DNA from: Betaproteobacteria bacterium
Lineage (GTDB): Bacteria; Pseudomonadota; Gammaproteobacteria; Burkholderiales; Rhodocyclaceae
DNA: 38,606 nt
Assembly (NCBI GenBank): GCA_019136545.1
Contig: JAGVUA010000113.1
Span: 1-38,606 of the forward strand
Reading direction: 5' to 3'
Every line of letters begins with the position of its first letter. Position 1 is the first letter of the stretch. This document shows, piece by piece, positions 18,625-27,757 of this stretch. Both the position numbers and the translations under genes were made by a program. A model generated the notes under the pieces. It was not told the DNA's origin. It saw only the letters and a program-made list of their open reading frames with translations, and searched no databases.

Positions 18625-20760
18625 TCAGAACTTCCAGCGCGCGGTGACCGCCCAACTCGGCGCGATTTCCGTCGCGGCAGTGGGGATAAAGTCCGAAATA
18701 TACTCGAGCCGATGGCGAGCGATCAGGTTGCGTCCGACCAGCGCCAGTTCCAGGTCCTTGTTGACCCGGTACGCATAGCGCAGATCGAGGGTGACGTAGC
18801 CCGGCACATGACTATAGGTGGCCGCACCCATCGCGCCCGGAGTCAGATTGGTCAGATTGACGCGGTCGAGACCGGCAGAGCCCCGCAGCCAGGCGTCGAA
18901 CTGCTGGTTCGCGCCGATGTTCCATTGCGAGCGCAGCGATCCAAAGTGGTGTGGCGCGGATTTCTCGCTGACCGCGATGGAAGTGCGGGCGATCGGATCG
19001 TTGTTGTTGTCCATGTCGATCCGGTTCCAGGCGTAGGAAAGCTGCAGGCGCCAGCCGGGGCTCACCAGCCAGTCGACCGCCAGTTCCACCCCGCGGCTCG
19101 TGCCGGCCAGATTGTTTGCCGTCTGGCTCTGGCTGAACAGCACCGGCGAGCCCGCCGGCAGGCCGAAATGGGCGCAACTGGCCGGGTCGAAAGCGATGCC
19201 GAGGCCGGCGAACATGGGATGGCAGCCGTACATCCCCAACAGCGCGGCGCCACGCAGATCGGTGTAGCGCTGGTGATAGGCGCTCAAGTCGGCGCCGAGG
19301 TTGGCCGCAAGTTGCTTGCGATAGCCGAACTCGACGCCTTTCATTTTCTCGGGGCCGAGATCGCTGTTGTTCGTAACGTGGTTGATCAGCGGAATGTTCA
19401 CGCCCTGCTGCCCCGGCACCGGAATCAGCGACACGCCGGTCAACAGCGAGATATCGCGTTCGCCGCGCGAGGAAATGCGCGGCGAACGCGCGAGCTTGAT
19501 CCAGGCCGAGTCGGCCCGGGTGGGCGTCCACAGCAGGCTGGCATTGAGCGAAGTCTGGGTGCCGTTGGCAGTGGCCCGGTCCAGCCGTCCGCCAATGCCC
19601 AGCTTGAGGCGTTCCGGCACCAGCGTCCAGTCGTCGTGGATGAAGACGCCCGTCTGGCGCAAAGTTTTGGCTTCGCCGGCGATCTCGACATAAGGCTGGT
19701 TGGTGTCGACGTCGTCCCGAGTGCCGCGATGGCTCACGCCCCAGAGCAGATCATGTTGACCGACGGCGTGGCGCCCTTGGTAGTCGAGATCGATGATGTA
19801 GTGGTTTTCCCTGGCGAAATCGTCTACCGTGAGACTGGCATGGCCGATCGACGCCTGGATCGAGGATTCGATACCGGTGTCGGTCAACCAGCGGTAACGG
19901 GCCACCAGGTTTTCCTGGTGCAGCGCCTGCTTGGGCGTCGCCGATGTCAGGCTTACGCCGCCGGCGGGCGAAAAGCTGGGACTCACGTTCCACAGCTCCC
20001 GAATGCTGGAATGCGAAGCATTGGCCCAGACGCTCAAGTCGCGACCGCCGCCGATTTCATTGTCGAGCCGGAAATCGACCAGGCCGCTGTCGTAGCGATC
20101 GAAGCTGTCCCTCGACTGGTCGTGGAGCCGGGACGGCTCGGCGTGGCGGCCCTGCGCGGAAAGCTTCCAGCTCGGACCATCGGCGGGCGCCGCGCCGATG
20201 CGGGCGTAGACGCTGCCGGTGCCTTGGGTGCCCGCCGTCACGCTGACGGCGCCGCCGGCCTGGGTGGAGGTCGGCCTGCTGATGATGTTGATCAAGCCGT
20301 TGACGGCATTGACGCCCCACATGACGGCGCCCGGGCCGCGGATGATCTCGATGCGCTCGATGTCTTCGAGCGGAATCGGGTCGAGTTCCCACATCACGCC
20401 GGCGAACATCGGGTGGTAAAGGCTGCGGCCATCGACCAGCACCTGCAGTTTGTTGGCGAACCGGCCGTTGAATCCGCGCACCGAGACCGCATGGCGGCCA
20501 TTGTCGAGCTGCGCCACTTCCACGCCGGGCGCCATGCGCAGCACGTCGGGCAAGCTCTGGGCGCCGGAGCGGCGGATGTCCTCGGCGGTGATGACGAAAG
20601 CCGCCGCCGGCACGTCGGCCAAACTCTGGCTTTTGCGCGATACGGAGGTGATATCGGTCTTGACCAGGTCCTCGAGGCTGAGTTCGGCCGGATCTTCGGC
20701 GGCCAGGACGAGGGATGGAGCGGCGGCCAGCACCGCGCAGAAAGCCACTTTCTTGATCAT
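18625..20760 (-). CDS. TonB-dependent receptor
   Basis: A 711-residue outer-membrane receptor. A signal peptide (residues 1-20, ending VLAAEDPA) is followed by LSLEDLVKTDITSVSRKSQS, which resembles the N-terminus of receptors linked to YfiR-type proteins. The plug domain has VRGFNGRFANKLQVLVDGRS and the family motif IERIEIIRGPGAVMWGVNA. The rest is beta barrel, ending in an aromatic residue in SWAVTARWKF, as expected for BamA recognition. Overall it resembles vitamin B12 and catecholate receptors, but the ligand is unknown. It heads an operon with the YfiR protein and hybrid kinase. In such a set the receptor may serve as a sensor or carrier for the signal. Confidence 0.93.
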   Translation of the reverse strand: MIKKVAFCAVLAAAPSLVLAAEDPAELSLEDLVKTDITSVSRKSQSLADVPAAAFVITAEDIRRSGAQSLPDVLRMAPGVEVAQLDNGRHAVSVRGFNGRFANKLQVLVDGRSLYHPMFAGVMWELDPIPLEDIERIEIIRGPGAVMWGVNAVNGLINIISRPTSTQAGGAVSVTAGTQGTGSVYARIGAAPADGPSWKLSAQGRHAEPSRLHDQSRDSFDRYDSGLVDFRLDNEIGGGRDLSVWANASHSSIRELWNVSPSFSPAGGVSLTSATPKQALHQENLVARYRWLTDTGIESSIQASIGHASLTVDDFARENHYIIDLDYQGRHAVGQHDLLWGVSHRGTRDDVDTNQPYVEIAGEAKTLRQTGVFIHDDWTLVPERLKLGIGGRLDRATANGTQTSLNASLLWTPTRADSAWIKLARSPRISSRGERDISLLTGVSLIPVPGQQGVNIPLINHVTNNSDLGPEKMKGVEFGYRKQLAANLGADLSAYHQRYTDLRGAALLGMYGCHPMFAGLGIAFDPASCAHFGLPAGSPVLFSQSQTANNLAGTSRGVELAVDWLVSPGWRLQLSYAWNRIDMDNNNDPIARTSIAVSEKSAPHHFGSLRSQWNIGANQQFDAWLRGSAGLDRVNLTNLTPGAMGAATYSHVPGYVTLDLRYAYRVNKDLELALVGRNLIARHRLEYISDFIPTAATEIAPSWAVTARWKF

Positions 20761-20843
20761 GATCGCGTCGATTCGAAGTCAGGTTATCCGAAGGGTTAAC
20801 GGCCGCGATGCCGCGCGCTTGAGCGTCGCAAGGTCGCCAGCCG

Positions 20844-22298
20844 CTACTTGCGCCAGAACTCGGGGGTAAGCACGACCAGCAACGTGAAGATTTCCAGCCG
20901 GCCGAGCAGCATGGCGAAGATGCAGATCCAGGTCTGAAAGTCGCTCAGAACTTCGAAAGTGGCGGCTGGGCCGACCTGGTTGAGCCCCGGGCCGGTATTG
21001 TTGATCGAAGCGACCACCGCCGAGAAGCCGGTAACGATGTCGAGGCCGGAAAAGGACATGAGCAGGGTCAGGGCGACGATGATGCACATGTAGGCGAACC
21101 CGAAGGCCAGCACGGCGGTCAGGATGTGCGGCGGCACCACGCCGCCGCCGACGCGCACGGGCCACACCGCGGCGGGATGCATCGCCTGCACCAGCTCGCG
21201 GTACACCTGCTTGTAGAGGATCAGGGCGCGGATCATCTTGATGCCGCCGCCGGTCGAGCCGGCGCTGGTGGCGAAGCTGCACAGAAACAGCATCCACAGG
21301 GGCGCGAACATCGGCCAGGCGTTGTAGTCCACGGTGGCGAGGCCGGTCGTCGAGGCGATCGAGACGACGTTGAAGGCGGCGTGCCGCAGGGCCGTGGCGA
21401 AGTCGGGGTAGACGTCGAGCGCAAGGAGGTAGAGCGCGATGCCGAACACGCTGCCGACCATGACCAGCATCACCCAGCGGGCCTCGGGATCATGGCGGTA
21501 GGCCCGCCATCCGCGTCCGTGCAGGGCCAGGTAATGCGTGGCGAAGTTCAGGCTGGCAATCAGCATGAACATCACCGCGATGCCCTCGAGCAGCGGCGAG
21601 TCGAAATAGCCGAAACTGGCATCGTGTGTGGAAAAACCGCCGAGCCCCATGACGGAGAAGGAGTGCACGAAGGCATCGAGCCAGTTCATGCCGCCGGCCT
21701 TGAAGCTGGCGATGCATGCCACGGTGACGAGCGTGTAGATCGCCCACAGACCCTTGGCCGTCTGCGTCATGCGCGGCGTCAGCTGCGCATCCTTCATCGG
21801 TCCGGGCGCCTCGGCCTTGAACATCTGCCGGCCGCCGATGCCCAGCAGCGGCAGCACGGCGACCGCCAGGACGATCAAGCCCATGCCGCCCAGCCAGACC
21901 AGCAGGCCGCGCCAGAGATTGATCGACGGCGGCAGCTTGTCGAGATTGGGCAGCACCGAGGAGCCGGTGGTCGTCAATCCGGAGACGGCCTCGAAGTAGG
22001 CATCGGTGAACGAAATGTCCAATTGCAGGATCAGCGGCAGGCCGGCATAGGCAGGCAGCACCGTCCAGACCATCACCACCATCAGGAAGCCGTCGCGAAT
22101 CTTCAATTCGGCGCGCGCATGCCGCGCCGTCCACCAGAGCCCCAAGCCGCTCAGGAAGGAGATGGCAAACGCTTCGTCGTAGGCGGATTGCGCGCCATCG
22201 TCCAATGCCCAGGAGAGCGCCAACGGCACGAGCATGGCGACCGAGAACCCCATCAACAGGATGCCGAAAACACGGACGGTCGGATAAAAACGCTTCAT
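20844..22298 (-). CDS. trkH: Potassium uptake protein, TrkH family
   Basis: A 484-residue inner-membrane potassium channel subunit that works with the cytoplasmic gate TrkA. It has four pore repeats: selectivity-filter segments are visible in SGLTTTGSSVL, GLGGFSTHDASFG, IASTTGLATVDYN and ASINNTGPGL. The N-terminus (KRFYPTVRVFGILLMGFSVA) and the hydrophobic pattern fit the TrkH family at its usual length. The start is the ATG at 22298, with TGAGGTC upstream. It is the last gene of a long leftward run and follows trkA after 75 bp. A copy of the 24-bp repeat lies in that gap. Confidence 0.96.
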   Translation of the reverse strand: MKRFYPTVRVFGILLMGFSVAMLVPLALSWALDDGAQSAYDEAFAISFLSGLGLWWTARHARAELKIRDGFLMVVMVWTVLPAYAGLPLILQLDISFTDAYFEAVSGLTTTGSSVLPNLDKLPPSINLWRGLLVWLGGMGLIVLAVAVLPLLGIGGRQMFKAEAPGPMKDAQLTPRMTQTAKGLWAIYTLVTVACIASFKAGGMNWLDAFVHSFSVMGLGGFSTHDASFGYFDSPLLEGIAVMFMLIASLNFATHYLALHGRGWRAYRHDPEARWVMLVMVGSVFGIALYLLALDVYPDFATALRHAAFNVVSIASTTGLATVDYNAWPMFAPLWMLFLCSFATSAGSTGGGIKMIRALILYKQVYRELVQAMHPAAVWPVRVGGGVVPPHILTAVLAFGFAYMCIIVALTLLMSFSGLDIVTGFSAVVASINNTGPGLNQVGPAATFEVLSDFQTWICIFAMLLGRLEIFTLLVVLTPEFWRK

Positions 22299-22315
22299 GA
22301 CCTCAGGCCCGATCG

Positions 22316-22339
22316 AAAGTCAGCCACGGCGATGCGCCG
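22316..22339 (+). repeat. 24-bp dispersed repeat, copy 6
   Basis: Intergenic, between trkA and trkH within the same leftward run. Reads AAAGTCAG, CCAC, GGCG, ATG, CGCCG. Its last part is therefore a potential hairpin in the operon mRNA. Confidence 0.85.
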
Positions 22340-22373
22340 CGCAACGGCGAGAAATTCCGGGAACGACGCATGG

Positions 22374-23801
22374 TCAGAGGAACTGGAAGCCGACCTGGAA
22401 AAGCTTTACCACTTGCGGCACCTCGCGCTTGCGGGTGCAGAAGACGATGACGTGATCGTCCGGCTCGATGACCGTGTCGTGATGGGGAATGACGACCTGG
22501 TCGACGTAGTCGTCGACCAGGAAGCTGCCCTTGCGCACCTTCTCGGTCTCGCGGCCGCGGCGGACGATGGCGCCGATGCGCGCGCCCTTGATCTCCGGCA
22601 GTTCGTCGATGCGGCGGCCGACCGCCTTGGAGGTCTTGGCATCGCCGTGGGCGACCAGCTCCAGCGCCTCGGCGGCGCCCCGGCGCAGGCTGTGCACGCG
22701 CGCGACGTCGCCCTGGCGCACATGCGTCAGCAGCGAGCCGATCGACACCTGGGCCGGACTCAAGCCGATGTCGATCGGGCCGCCCTGAACCATGTCGGCG
22801 TAAGCGCGGCGGTTGATCAGGGCCAGCACGCGCTTGCAGCCCAGCCGCTTGGCCAGCGACGCCGCCATGATGTTGTCCTCGTCGTCGTTGGTCAGGGCAA
22901 GGAACATGTCGATCTCGTCGATGTTCTCCTGCGTCAGCAGGTTTTCATCGGTGGCCTCGCCGACCAGCACCAGCGTGTCGGACAGGCGGTGGGCAACCTG
23001 CTCGGCGCGCCGGCGGTCGCGTTCGATCAGCTTGACTTCGTAACGGCTACCCAGGGTGGCGGCGACGCGCGAGCCGATGTTGCCGCCACCGGCGATCATG
23101 ACGCGGCGCACCGGTTCCAGCATGCGCCGGAGCTCCTTGAGCACCGTGCGGATATGCGCGGTGGCGGCGAGCAGGAATACTTCGTCGCCCGGCTCGACGA
23201 CGGTCTGGCCGTCCGGATCGATCGGCTGGCGCTCGCGGAAAATGGCGGCGATGCGCGCATCGACGCCCGCCGGCAGATGCTCGCGCATGGCCCGGATCGG
23301 CTTGCCGACCAGCAAGCCGCCCTGATAGGCGCGCACGCCCACCAGCGTCACCACGCCGTTGGCGAATTCCAGCACTTGCAGCGCCTCGGGAAACTGGATC
23401 AGCTTGCAGATGTAGTCGGTGATGTCCTGCTCGGGACAGATGGCGAAATCGACCGCGAAGTTGTCTTTGGACAGCAGGTCGTTGTCGAGGAAGTCGGGCG
23501 AGCGCAGGCGGGCGATGCGGGTCGGCACGTTGAACAGGCTGCGGGCGATCTTGCAGGCCACCAGGTTGGTCTGGTCCGACTGCGTCACCGCCACCAGCAT
23601 GTCGGCGTCCTCGATGCCGGCGTCGCGCAGCACCGACGGGTAGGCGGCATTGCCGGCCAGCGTGCGCACATCGAGGCGGTCGGCCAGCTGCGCCAGGGAT
23701 TCGCGATCCACGTCGACGATGGTGATGTCGTTGGCTTCCGATGCCAGCGCCTCGGCGACGCTGGCGCCGACCTGGCCGGCGCCCAGAATGATGATGCGCA
23801 C
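22374..23801 (-). CDS. trkA: Trk system potassium transport regulator TrkA
   Basis: A 475-residue cytoplasmic NAD(H)-binding regulator that gates TrkH. It has two RCK halves. The first starts RIIILGAGQVGASVAEALAS, with acidic IVDVD at the end of the second strand, and continues DADMLVAVTQSDQTNLVACK. The second starts RVMIAGGGNIGSRVAATLGS and contains LALTNDDEDNIMAASLAKR. Each half is followed by a TrkA-C domain. The start is the GTG at 23801, with AGGGGGAAG upstream inside the end of ntrX. The ntrX stop is four bases before it, so the genes are tightly linked. Family length is 458 in E. coli. Confidence 0.96.
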   Translation of the reverse strand: MRIIILGAGQVGASVAEALASEANDITIVDVDRESLAQLADRLDVRTLAGNAAYPSVLRDAGIEDADMLVAVTQSDQTNLVACKIARSLFNVPTRIARLRSPDFLDNDLLSKDNFAVDFAICPEQDITDYICKLIQFPEALQVLEFANGVVTLVGVRAYQGGLLVGKPIRAMREHLPAGVDARIAAIFRERQPIDPDGQTVVEPGDEVFLLAATAHIRTVLKELRRMLEPVRRVMIAGGGNIGSRVAATLGSRYEVKLIERDRRRAEQVAHRLSDTLVLVGEATDENLLTQENIDEIDMFLALTNDDEDNIMAASLAKRLGCKRVLALINRRAYADMVQGGPIDIGLSPAQVSIGSLLTHVRQGDVARVHSLRRGAAEALELVAHGDAKTSKAVGRRIDELPEIKGARIGAIVRRGRETEKVRKGSFLVDDYVDQVVIPHHDTVIEPDDHVIVFCTRKREVPQVVKLFQVGFQFL

Positions 23802-23804
23802 CGC

Positions 23805-25049
23805 TTATTCTTCCCCCTTGCCGCCGCGCAAGCCGAGATCCTTGAGCTTGCGGTAAAGGTGGGTCCGCTCCAGGCCGGTCTTTTCCGCGAGGCGCGTCAT
23901 GTTGCCGCCGTCGATGCGCAGGTGATGCTCGAAATACACGCGCTCGAACATCTCGCGCGCCTCGCGCAGCGGCAGATCCATCACCTCCGGCGGCAGGCCG
24001 GACTCGGCGGCGGCATCCGGGAACAGCAGGCGGCCGACTTCCTCGCCGTCGATCTCCTCGCCGAGCGCCGCCAGCGCCAGCGACCGGATCGCGCTTTTCA
24101 GTTCGCCATAGCCGCCGGCCCAGGCATGCTGGCGCAGGGCGTTGAGCGCACCGGAGTTGAAGCGGCGCAACGGCGACTCGCCGGACTCGGCCAGCTGCAC
24201 CAGCAGATGACTGGCGATGTCCGGCACCTCGTCCTTGAGATCGGCCAGCGTCGGCAGGGCCAGCCAGACTTCCGACAGGCGGCGCAAGCCGGCCTCGTCC
24301 CAGCCCTGCTGCACCAGGCTCTGATAGTCGCTGCCGCTGCCGACCACCAGATGCAGGTTGTAACGCTCCAGCCGGTCGAGCGCGAACAGCGCGTTCTTCT
24401 GCTGCAGGCGCGTCAGCCGGGCAAGATCCTCGCAGTACAGGATGCCGCCGGATGCCGCACCGAGCATTTCCAGGCTGAGCGGTTCGGGGCTGGCGGCCAG
24501 GTCGATCCAGGCCTTGCCCGGCGGGTGCAGCGTGCGCGCCGCCAATTCGACGATGCCGCCGACGCCAGAACGCAGCAACAGCGCGCGGCTTTTCGCCGCC
24601 ATCTGCTCCAGTCGCTTCTTGAGATCCTTGAGCGGCGCCGAACGCGGAAAGGCCGCGAGCGACAAGCCGGCGACGACCCGCCGGCGGCCGCGCTCGAGGG
24701 CCCGGCCGACCGCGGCCATCAGCTTCTGCATGCCGATCGGCTTCTCGAGAAACTCCATGGCGCCGATGCGCGTCGCCTCGACGGCGGTATCGATGGTGCC
24801 GTGCCCGGACATCATGATCACCGGCATGGTCAGTTGGCCGCCGGCCGACCACTCCTTGAGCAGCGTGATGCCGTCGGTGTCGGGCATCCAGATATCGAGC
24901 AGCACCAGGTCGGGCCGCGCCGCATCGCGTGCCTCGCGCGCCGCCGCGGCGTTCTCGGCGGTGCGGACGTCATGCCCCTCGTCGGTAAGAATTTCCGAGA
25001 GCAGCTCCCGGATGCCGATTTCATCGTCAACGACCAATATTTGCGCCAT
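23805..25049 (-). CDS. ntrX: NtrX-type response regulator with degenerate AAA+ domain
   Basis: A 414-residue response regulator that pairs with the NtrY kinase next to it. The receiver has Asp52 in DLVLLDIWMPDTDG, the Thr/Ser in IMMSGHGTIDTAVEA and the Lys in MEFLEKPI, so it can be phosphorylated. The middle resembles a sigma-54 activator AAA+ domain that has lost its motifs. The Walker A position reads LRSGVGGIVELA with no GxxGxGK. There is no GAFTGA loop, and Walker B reads GGILYCEDLARL. The C-terminal Fis-type helix-turn-helix (GNMTRLAEKTGLERTHLYRK) is intact. It probably binds DNA without activating sigma-54. The start is the ATG at 25049, with GGGAAGG upstream. Confidence 0.92.
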   Translation of the reverse strand: MAQILVVDDEIGIRELLSEILTDEGHDVRTAENAAAAREARDAARPDLVLLDIWMPDTDGITLLKEWSAGGQLTMPVIMMSGHGTIDTAVEATRIGAMEFLEKPIGMQKLMAAVGRALERGRRRVVAGLSLAAFPRSAPLKDLKKRLEQMAAKSRALLLRSGVGGIVELAARTLHPPGKAWIDLAASPEPLSLEMLGAASGGILYCEDLARLTRLQQKNALFALDRLERYNLHLVVGSGSDYQSLVQQGWDEAGLRRLSEVWLALPTLADLKDEVPDIASHLLVQLAESGESPLRRFNSGALNALRQHAWAGGYGELKSAIRSLALAALGEEIDGEEVGRLLFPDAAAESGLPPEVMDLPLREAREMFERVYFEHHLRIDGGNMTRLAEKTGLERTHLYRKLKDLGLRGGKGEE

Positions 25050-25058
25050 GTGCCTTCC

Positions 25059-27155
25059 CTATGCCGCCAGCGGCAGCCTGATGGTGACTTCCGCGCCGCC
25101 GCCCTCGCGGTTGGCCAGCAGAATGTCGCCCTTGTGTTCATCCACGATCTTCTTGACGATGGCCAAGCCCAAGCCGGTACCTTTCACCTTGGTGGTCACG
25201 TAGGGTTCGCAGGCGCGCGTCAGCAACTGCGCGCCAAAACCCGGGCCATTGTCGATCACCGACAGCACTACGCGCTTGTCCTCGCCCCGGGTCACCACCG
25301 TGATGCCGGGTTCGCCTTGGGCTGGCGGGTGTTCCACCAGCGCCTCGCGGGCATTCTTGATCAGATTATGCAGCACCTGGCGCAGTTGGCTGCCATCCGC
25401 CATCGCCGGCGGCAGGTTGGCGGCGAGGTCCGCGTCCACCTTGACCGTGGCATCGGCCTCGTAGAGCTGCAGCAACTCGCGCACCAGCGCATTGACGTCG
25501 AGCGGCGCCAGTATGGGCGGCGGCGTCCTCGCGTAGTCGCGAAAATCATTGACCATGTGCTTCATGGCCTCGACCTGATTGACGATGGTGCCGATCGAGC
25601 GCTTGAGCATCGTTCGCCCGGCTTCATCGAGGCGATCGGACAACTTCAGCTCGAGACGCTCGGCCGAGAGCTGGATCGGCGTCAGGGGATTCTTGATCTC
25701 GTGGGCCAGACGGCGCGCCACCTCGCCCCAGGCGATGGAGCGCTGCGCCGAAATTAGCTGGCTGATGTCGTCGAACACCGCCACGTAACCGCCGCCGCCC
25801 ACCTCGGGCAGCGTCGAGCCGCGCAGCAGCAGCGTTTTCGGCACGTCATCCGCCCCTTCGAACTCGAGCTGGCGCTGCCATTGGGTGCCGTGATCGCGGA
25901 ATCCCTCCATGATCGCGCTGGCCAGCGCGCCGTGGCGATCCCATTCCGGCAGCGGCCGGTCGCCGAGCTTCACCAGGTCGTCCTTGAGGATGGTGTCGGC
26001 GCCCCGGTTCGAAGCCTGCAGCCGGAACTCGGCGTCGAAGGCCAGCACGCCGGCCGACAGGTTGGCCAGCACGCTTTCCAGATAGGCCTGATGGCGCTCG
26101 GCCTCGCTGCGCGCCTCGTCGAGCTGACGGGTCATTTCGTTGAACGAGCGCGTGAGGACGCCCAGCTCGTTGCGCGTCTTGGGCGCCACCAGCGGCCGAA
26201 AGTCGCCCGCCGCCACCGCTTGCGTGCCCTCGGCCAGCACCAGCAGCGGCCGCGCCATGCGCTCGGCGAGGTAGACCGCCAGCGCCGTCGCCGCGAACAA
26301 GGCCACCAGCAGGGTGAACGTCAACGTCACGGTGTAAATGCGTTTCAGACCGCTGCGCGCCAGCTGCAATTGCTGGTAGTCGCGGTAGGCGGCTTCCACC
26401 GATTCGGCGCTGCTGGCAATGGCGGCGGGCACCGGTTGGAGCAATTGCAGCACGCGCGTCTCGCCGCCCAGTTCGCGGCTGCTGACGGGCACCAGGGCGC
26501 GCAGCATCAGCCCGTTGGGGGCATCGCCCTCGATGCTGGTGACGCCCCGGCTTTGCCGCGCCTGGCGCAGTTGCACCGGCGACGGCAGCGACGGCAGCAA
26601 GTCGCCCATCTGGTCGCTGCTGTTGGCCAGCACGTTGCCGGTGCCGCTCAGGAGCGTCGCCGTGCGCACGCCGGCCTGCTCGCGCAGCCGGTGCAGCTGC
26701 GCCGGTCCCGCGCCCGGCGCGTCCGACAGATCGAATGCCAGGCCGCGCGCCTTGCCCGCCAGTTCCGCCTCCAGGGACTCGAGCACGTTGCGGCCGAGCG
26801 CCAAGCCGCCCTCGAGGGCGCGATCGACGCGCACGTCGAACCAGGAATCGATGCTGCGCACGGCGAACTGCATGGATACGCCGTAGATGAGCACGCCGGG
26901 CAGCACCGCCATCATCGCCAGTATCAGCACCAGCCGGTACTTCAGGCGCGAGCCGAACACGCGCTGGCGGTACTCGCGGCGCAGCCGGCGCAGCTGGATG
27001 GTCACCAGCACTGCCAGCGCCACCGCCGCCGTGGCGTTGACGCCGAGCAGCAGCGGGTAATGGCGCGCGAACAAGTCGGTGTCGGCGCTGGCCGACGCCA
27101 GCAGAAACAGCAGGATGGCGCCCAGCGCGGCGATGATCGGCAGCGCGATGTTCAT
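25059..27155 (-). CDS. ntrY: Nitrogen regulation sensor histidine kinase NtrY
   Basis: A 698-residue membrane kinase of the NtrY family. Membrane helices lie at about 3-21, 37-55, 73-93 and 277-296. A periplasmic region fills residues 95-275. HAMP follows (ARPLLVLAEGTQAVAAGDFR), then a PAS domain (about 360-465). HisKA has His485 in RRLAHEIKNPLTPIQLSAER. The ATPase domain has NLIKNAREA, DNGPGFG and TGLGLAIVKKIVDEH. In relatives, NtrYX regulates nitrogen use, respiration or envelope properties. The start is the ATG at 27155, overlapping the DUF4390 stop by ATGA. The ntrX gene follows after nine bases. Confidence 0.95.
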   Translation of the reverse strand: MNIALPIIAALGAILLFLLASASADTDLFARHYPLLLGVNATAAVALAVLVTIQLRRLRREYRQRVFGSRLKYRLVLILAMMAVLPGVLIYGVSMQFAVRSIDSWFDVRVDRALEGGLALGRNVLESLEAELAGKARGLAFDLSDAPGAGPAQLHRLREQAGVRTATLLSGTGNVLANSSDQMGDLLPSLPSPVQLRQARQSRGVTSIEGDAPNGLMLRALVPVSSRELGGETRVLQLLQPVPAAIASSAESVEAAYRDYQQLQLARSGLKRIYTVTLTFTLLVALFAATALAVYLAERMARPLLVLAEGTQAVAAGDFRPLVAPKTRNELGVLTRSFNEMTRQLDEARSEAERHQAYLESVLANLSAGVLAFDAEFRLQASNRGADTILKDDLVKLGDRPLPEWDRHGALASAIMEGFRDHGTQWQRQLEFEGADDVPKTLLLRGSTLPEVGGGGYVAVFDDISQLISAQRSIAWGEVARRLAHEIKNPLTPIQLSAERLELKLSDRLDEAGRTMLKRSIGTIVNQVEAMKHMVNDFRDYARTPPPILAPLDVNALVRELLQLYEADATVKVDADLAANLPPAMADGSQLRQVLHNLIKNAREALVEHPPAQGEPGITVVTRGEDKRVVLSVIDNGPGFGAQLLTRACEPYVTTKVKGTGLGLAIVKKIVDEHKGDILLANREGGGAEVTIRLPLAA

Positions 27156-27757
27156 TTCTGGCCCGCCGCCGTCGGCGCGAAGCGCCAGCGCAGCACGCGC
27201 GTCTCGACCTGCCACCCCTTGTTGGCGATGGCGTCGAGCTGGAACGGCTTGGGCAGCTGGCTCCGGTCCAGCGCCAGACGCAGCGCCGCGTCGTAATGGC
27301 TGCCGGCCTTGAGCGCCGACTTGTCGGCCACCGGCAGGTCGACGACGCGGCCGAGCACGCGCAGCGCTTCGCCCAGCGTGGCGAAGCTTCGGTGCAGCCC
27401 CCCCGACGACAGCCGGTACTGCCGGGTCAACACGTTGTAGGACAGGGCGTAATGACCGACATGGCCGGCGATGTGCTCGTCGACCCAATACCAGCGGTCG
27501 CGCGACAGCGTGAATTCGAGATTGAAATGCAGCGTCACGCCGCGCGTCAGCGCCTCCTCGAGCTGGGCGCCGAGGTCGATGTCGAATTCCGCCGACAGCA
27601 CATAGCCGCCTTCTTCGGCGAGCGACAGTTGCGCGCTCTTCGGCTCGATGCTGCCGGCCTGCGCGCCGGCGATGCAGCCCGCCCACAGCGCCAGTACCGC
27701 CAGCAGCGCCAGCGTTCGGCTAAAGGCGCTTGGCCAGCAGCGCGTAGTAGAAACCAT
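27152..27757 (-). CDS. DUF4390 domain-containing protein
   Basis: A protein of about 201 residues of the DUF4390 family, whose members nearly always lie between rsmB and ntrY in betaproteobacteria. The role is unknown. A hydrophobic N-terminal segment (TLALLAVLALWAGCIAGAQA) suggests export or membrane anchoring. The core shows the family features AEFDIDLGAQLEEALTRGVT, WYWVDEHIAGHVGHYALSYN and TRQYRLSSGGLHRSFATLGE. The chosen start is the ATG at 27757, inside the end of rsmB (38-bp overlap), because it gives a complete signal-like N-terminus. No clear ribosome site is visible, so the start is uncertain. A further ATG at 27769 is an alternative. Its stop overlaps the ntrY start. Confidence 0.85.
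   Translation of the reverse strand: MVSTTRCWPSAFSRTLALLAVLALWAGCIAGAQAGSIEPKSAQLSLAEEGGYVLSAEFDIDLGAQLEEALTRGVTLHFNLEFTLSRDRWYWVDEHIAGHVGHYALSYNVLTRQYRLSSGGLHRSFATLGEALRVLGRVVDLPVADKSALKAGSHYDAALRLALDRSQLPKPFQLDAIANKGWQVETRVLRWRFAPTAAGQK

Noticed and set aside
20775-20800. GAAGTCAGG between trkH and the receptor gene
   Set aside because: The first A is missing and no second half follows, so it does not fit the repeat.
21126-25757. A 1543-codon open frame on the plus strand across trkH, trkA, ntrX and ntrY
   Set aside because: It is antisense to four well-identified genes, its composition is low-complexity (H, Q, A, G, R rich), and such long shadows are normal in very GC-rich coding DNA.
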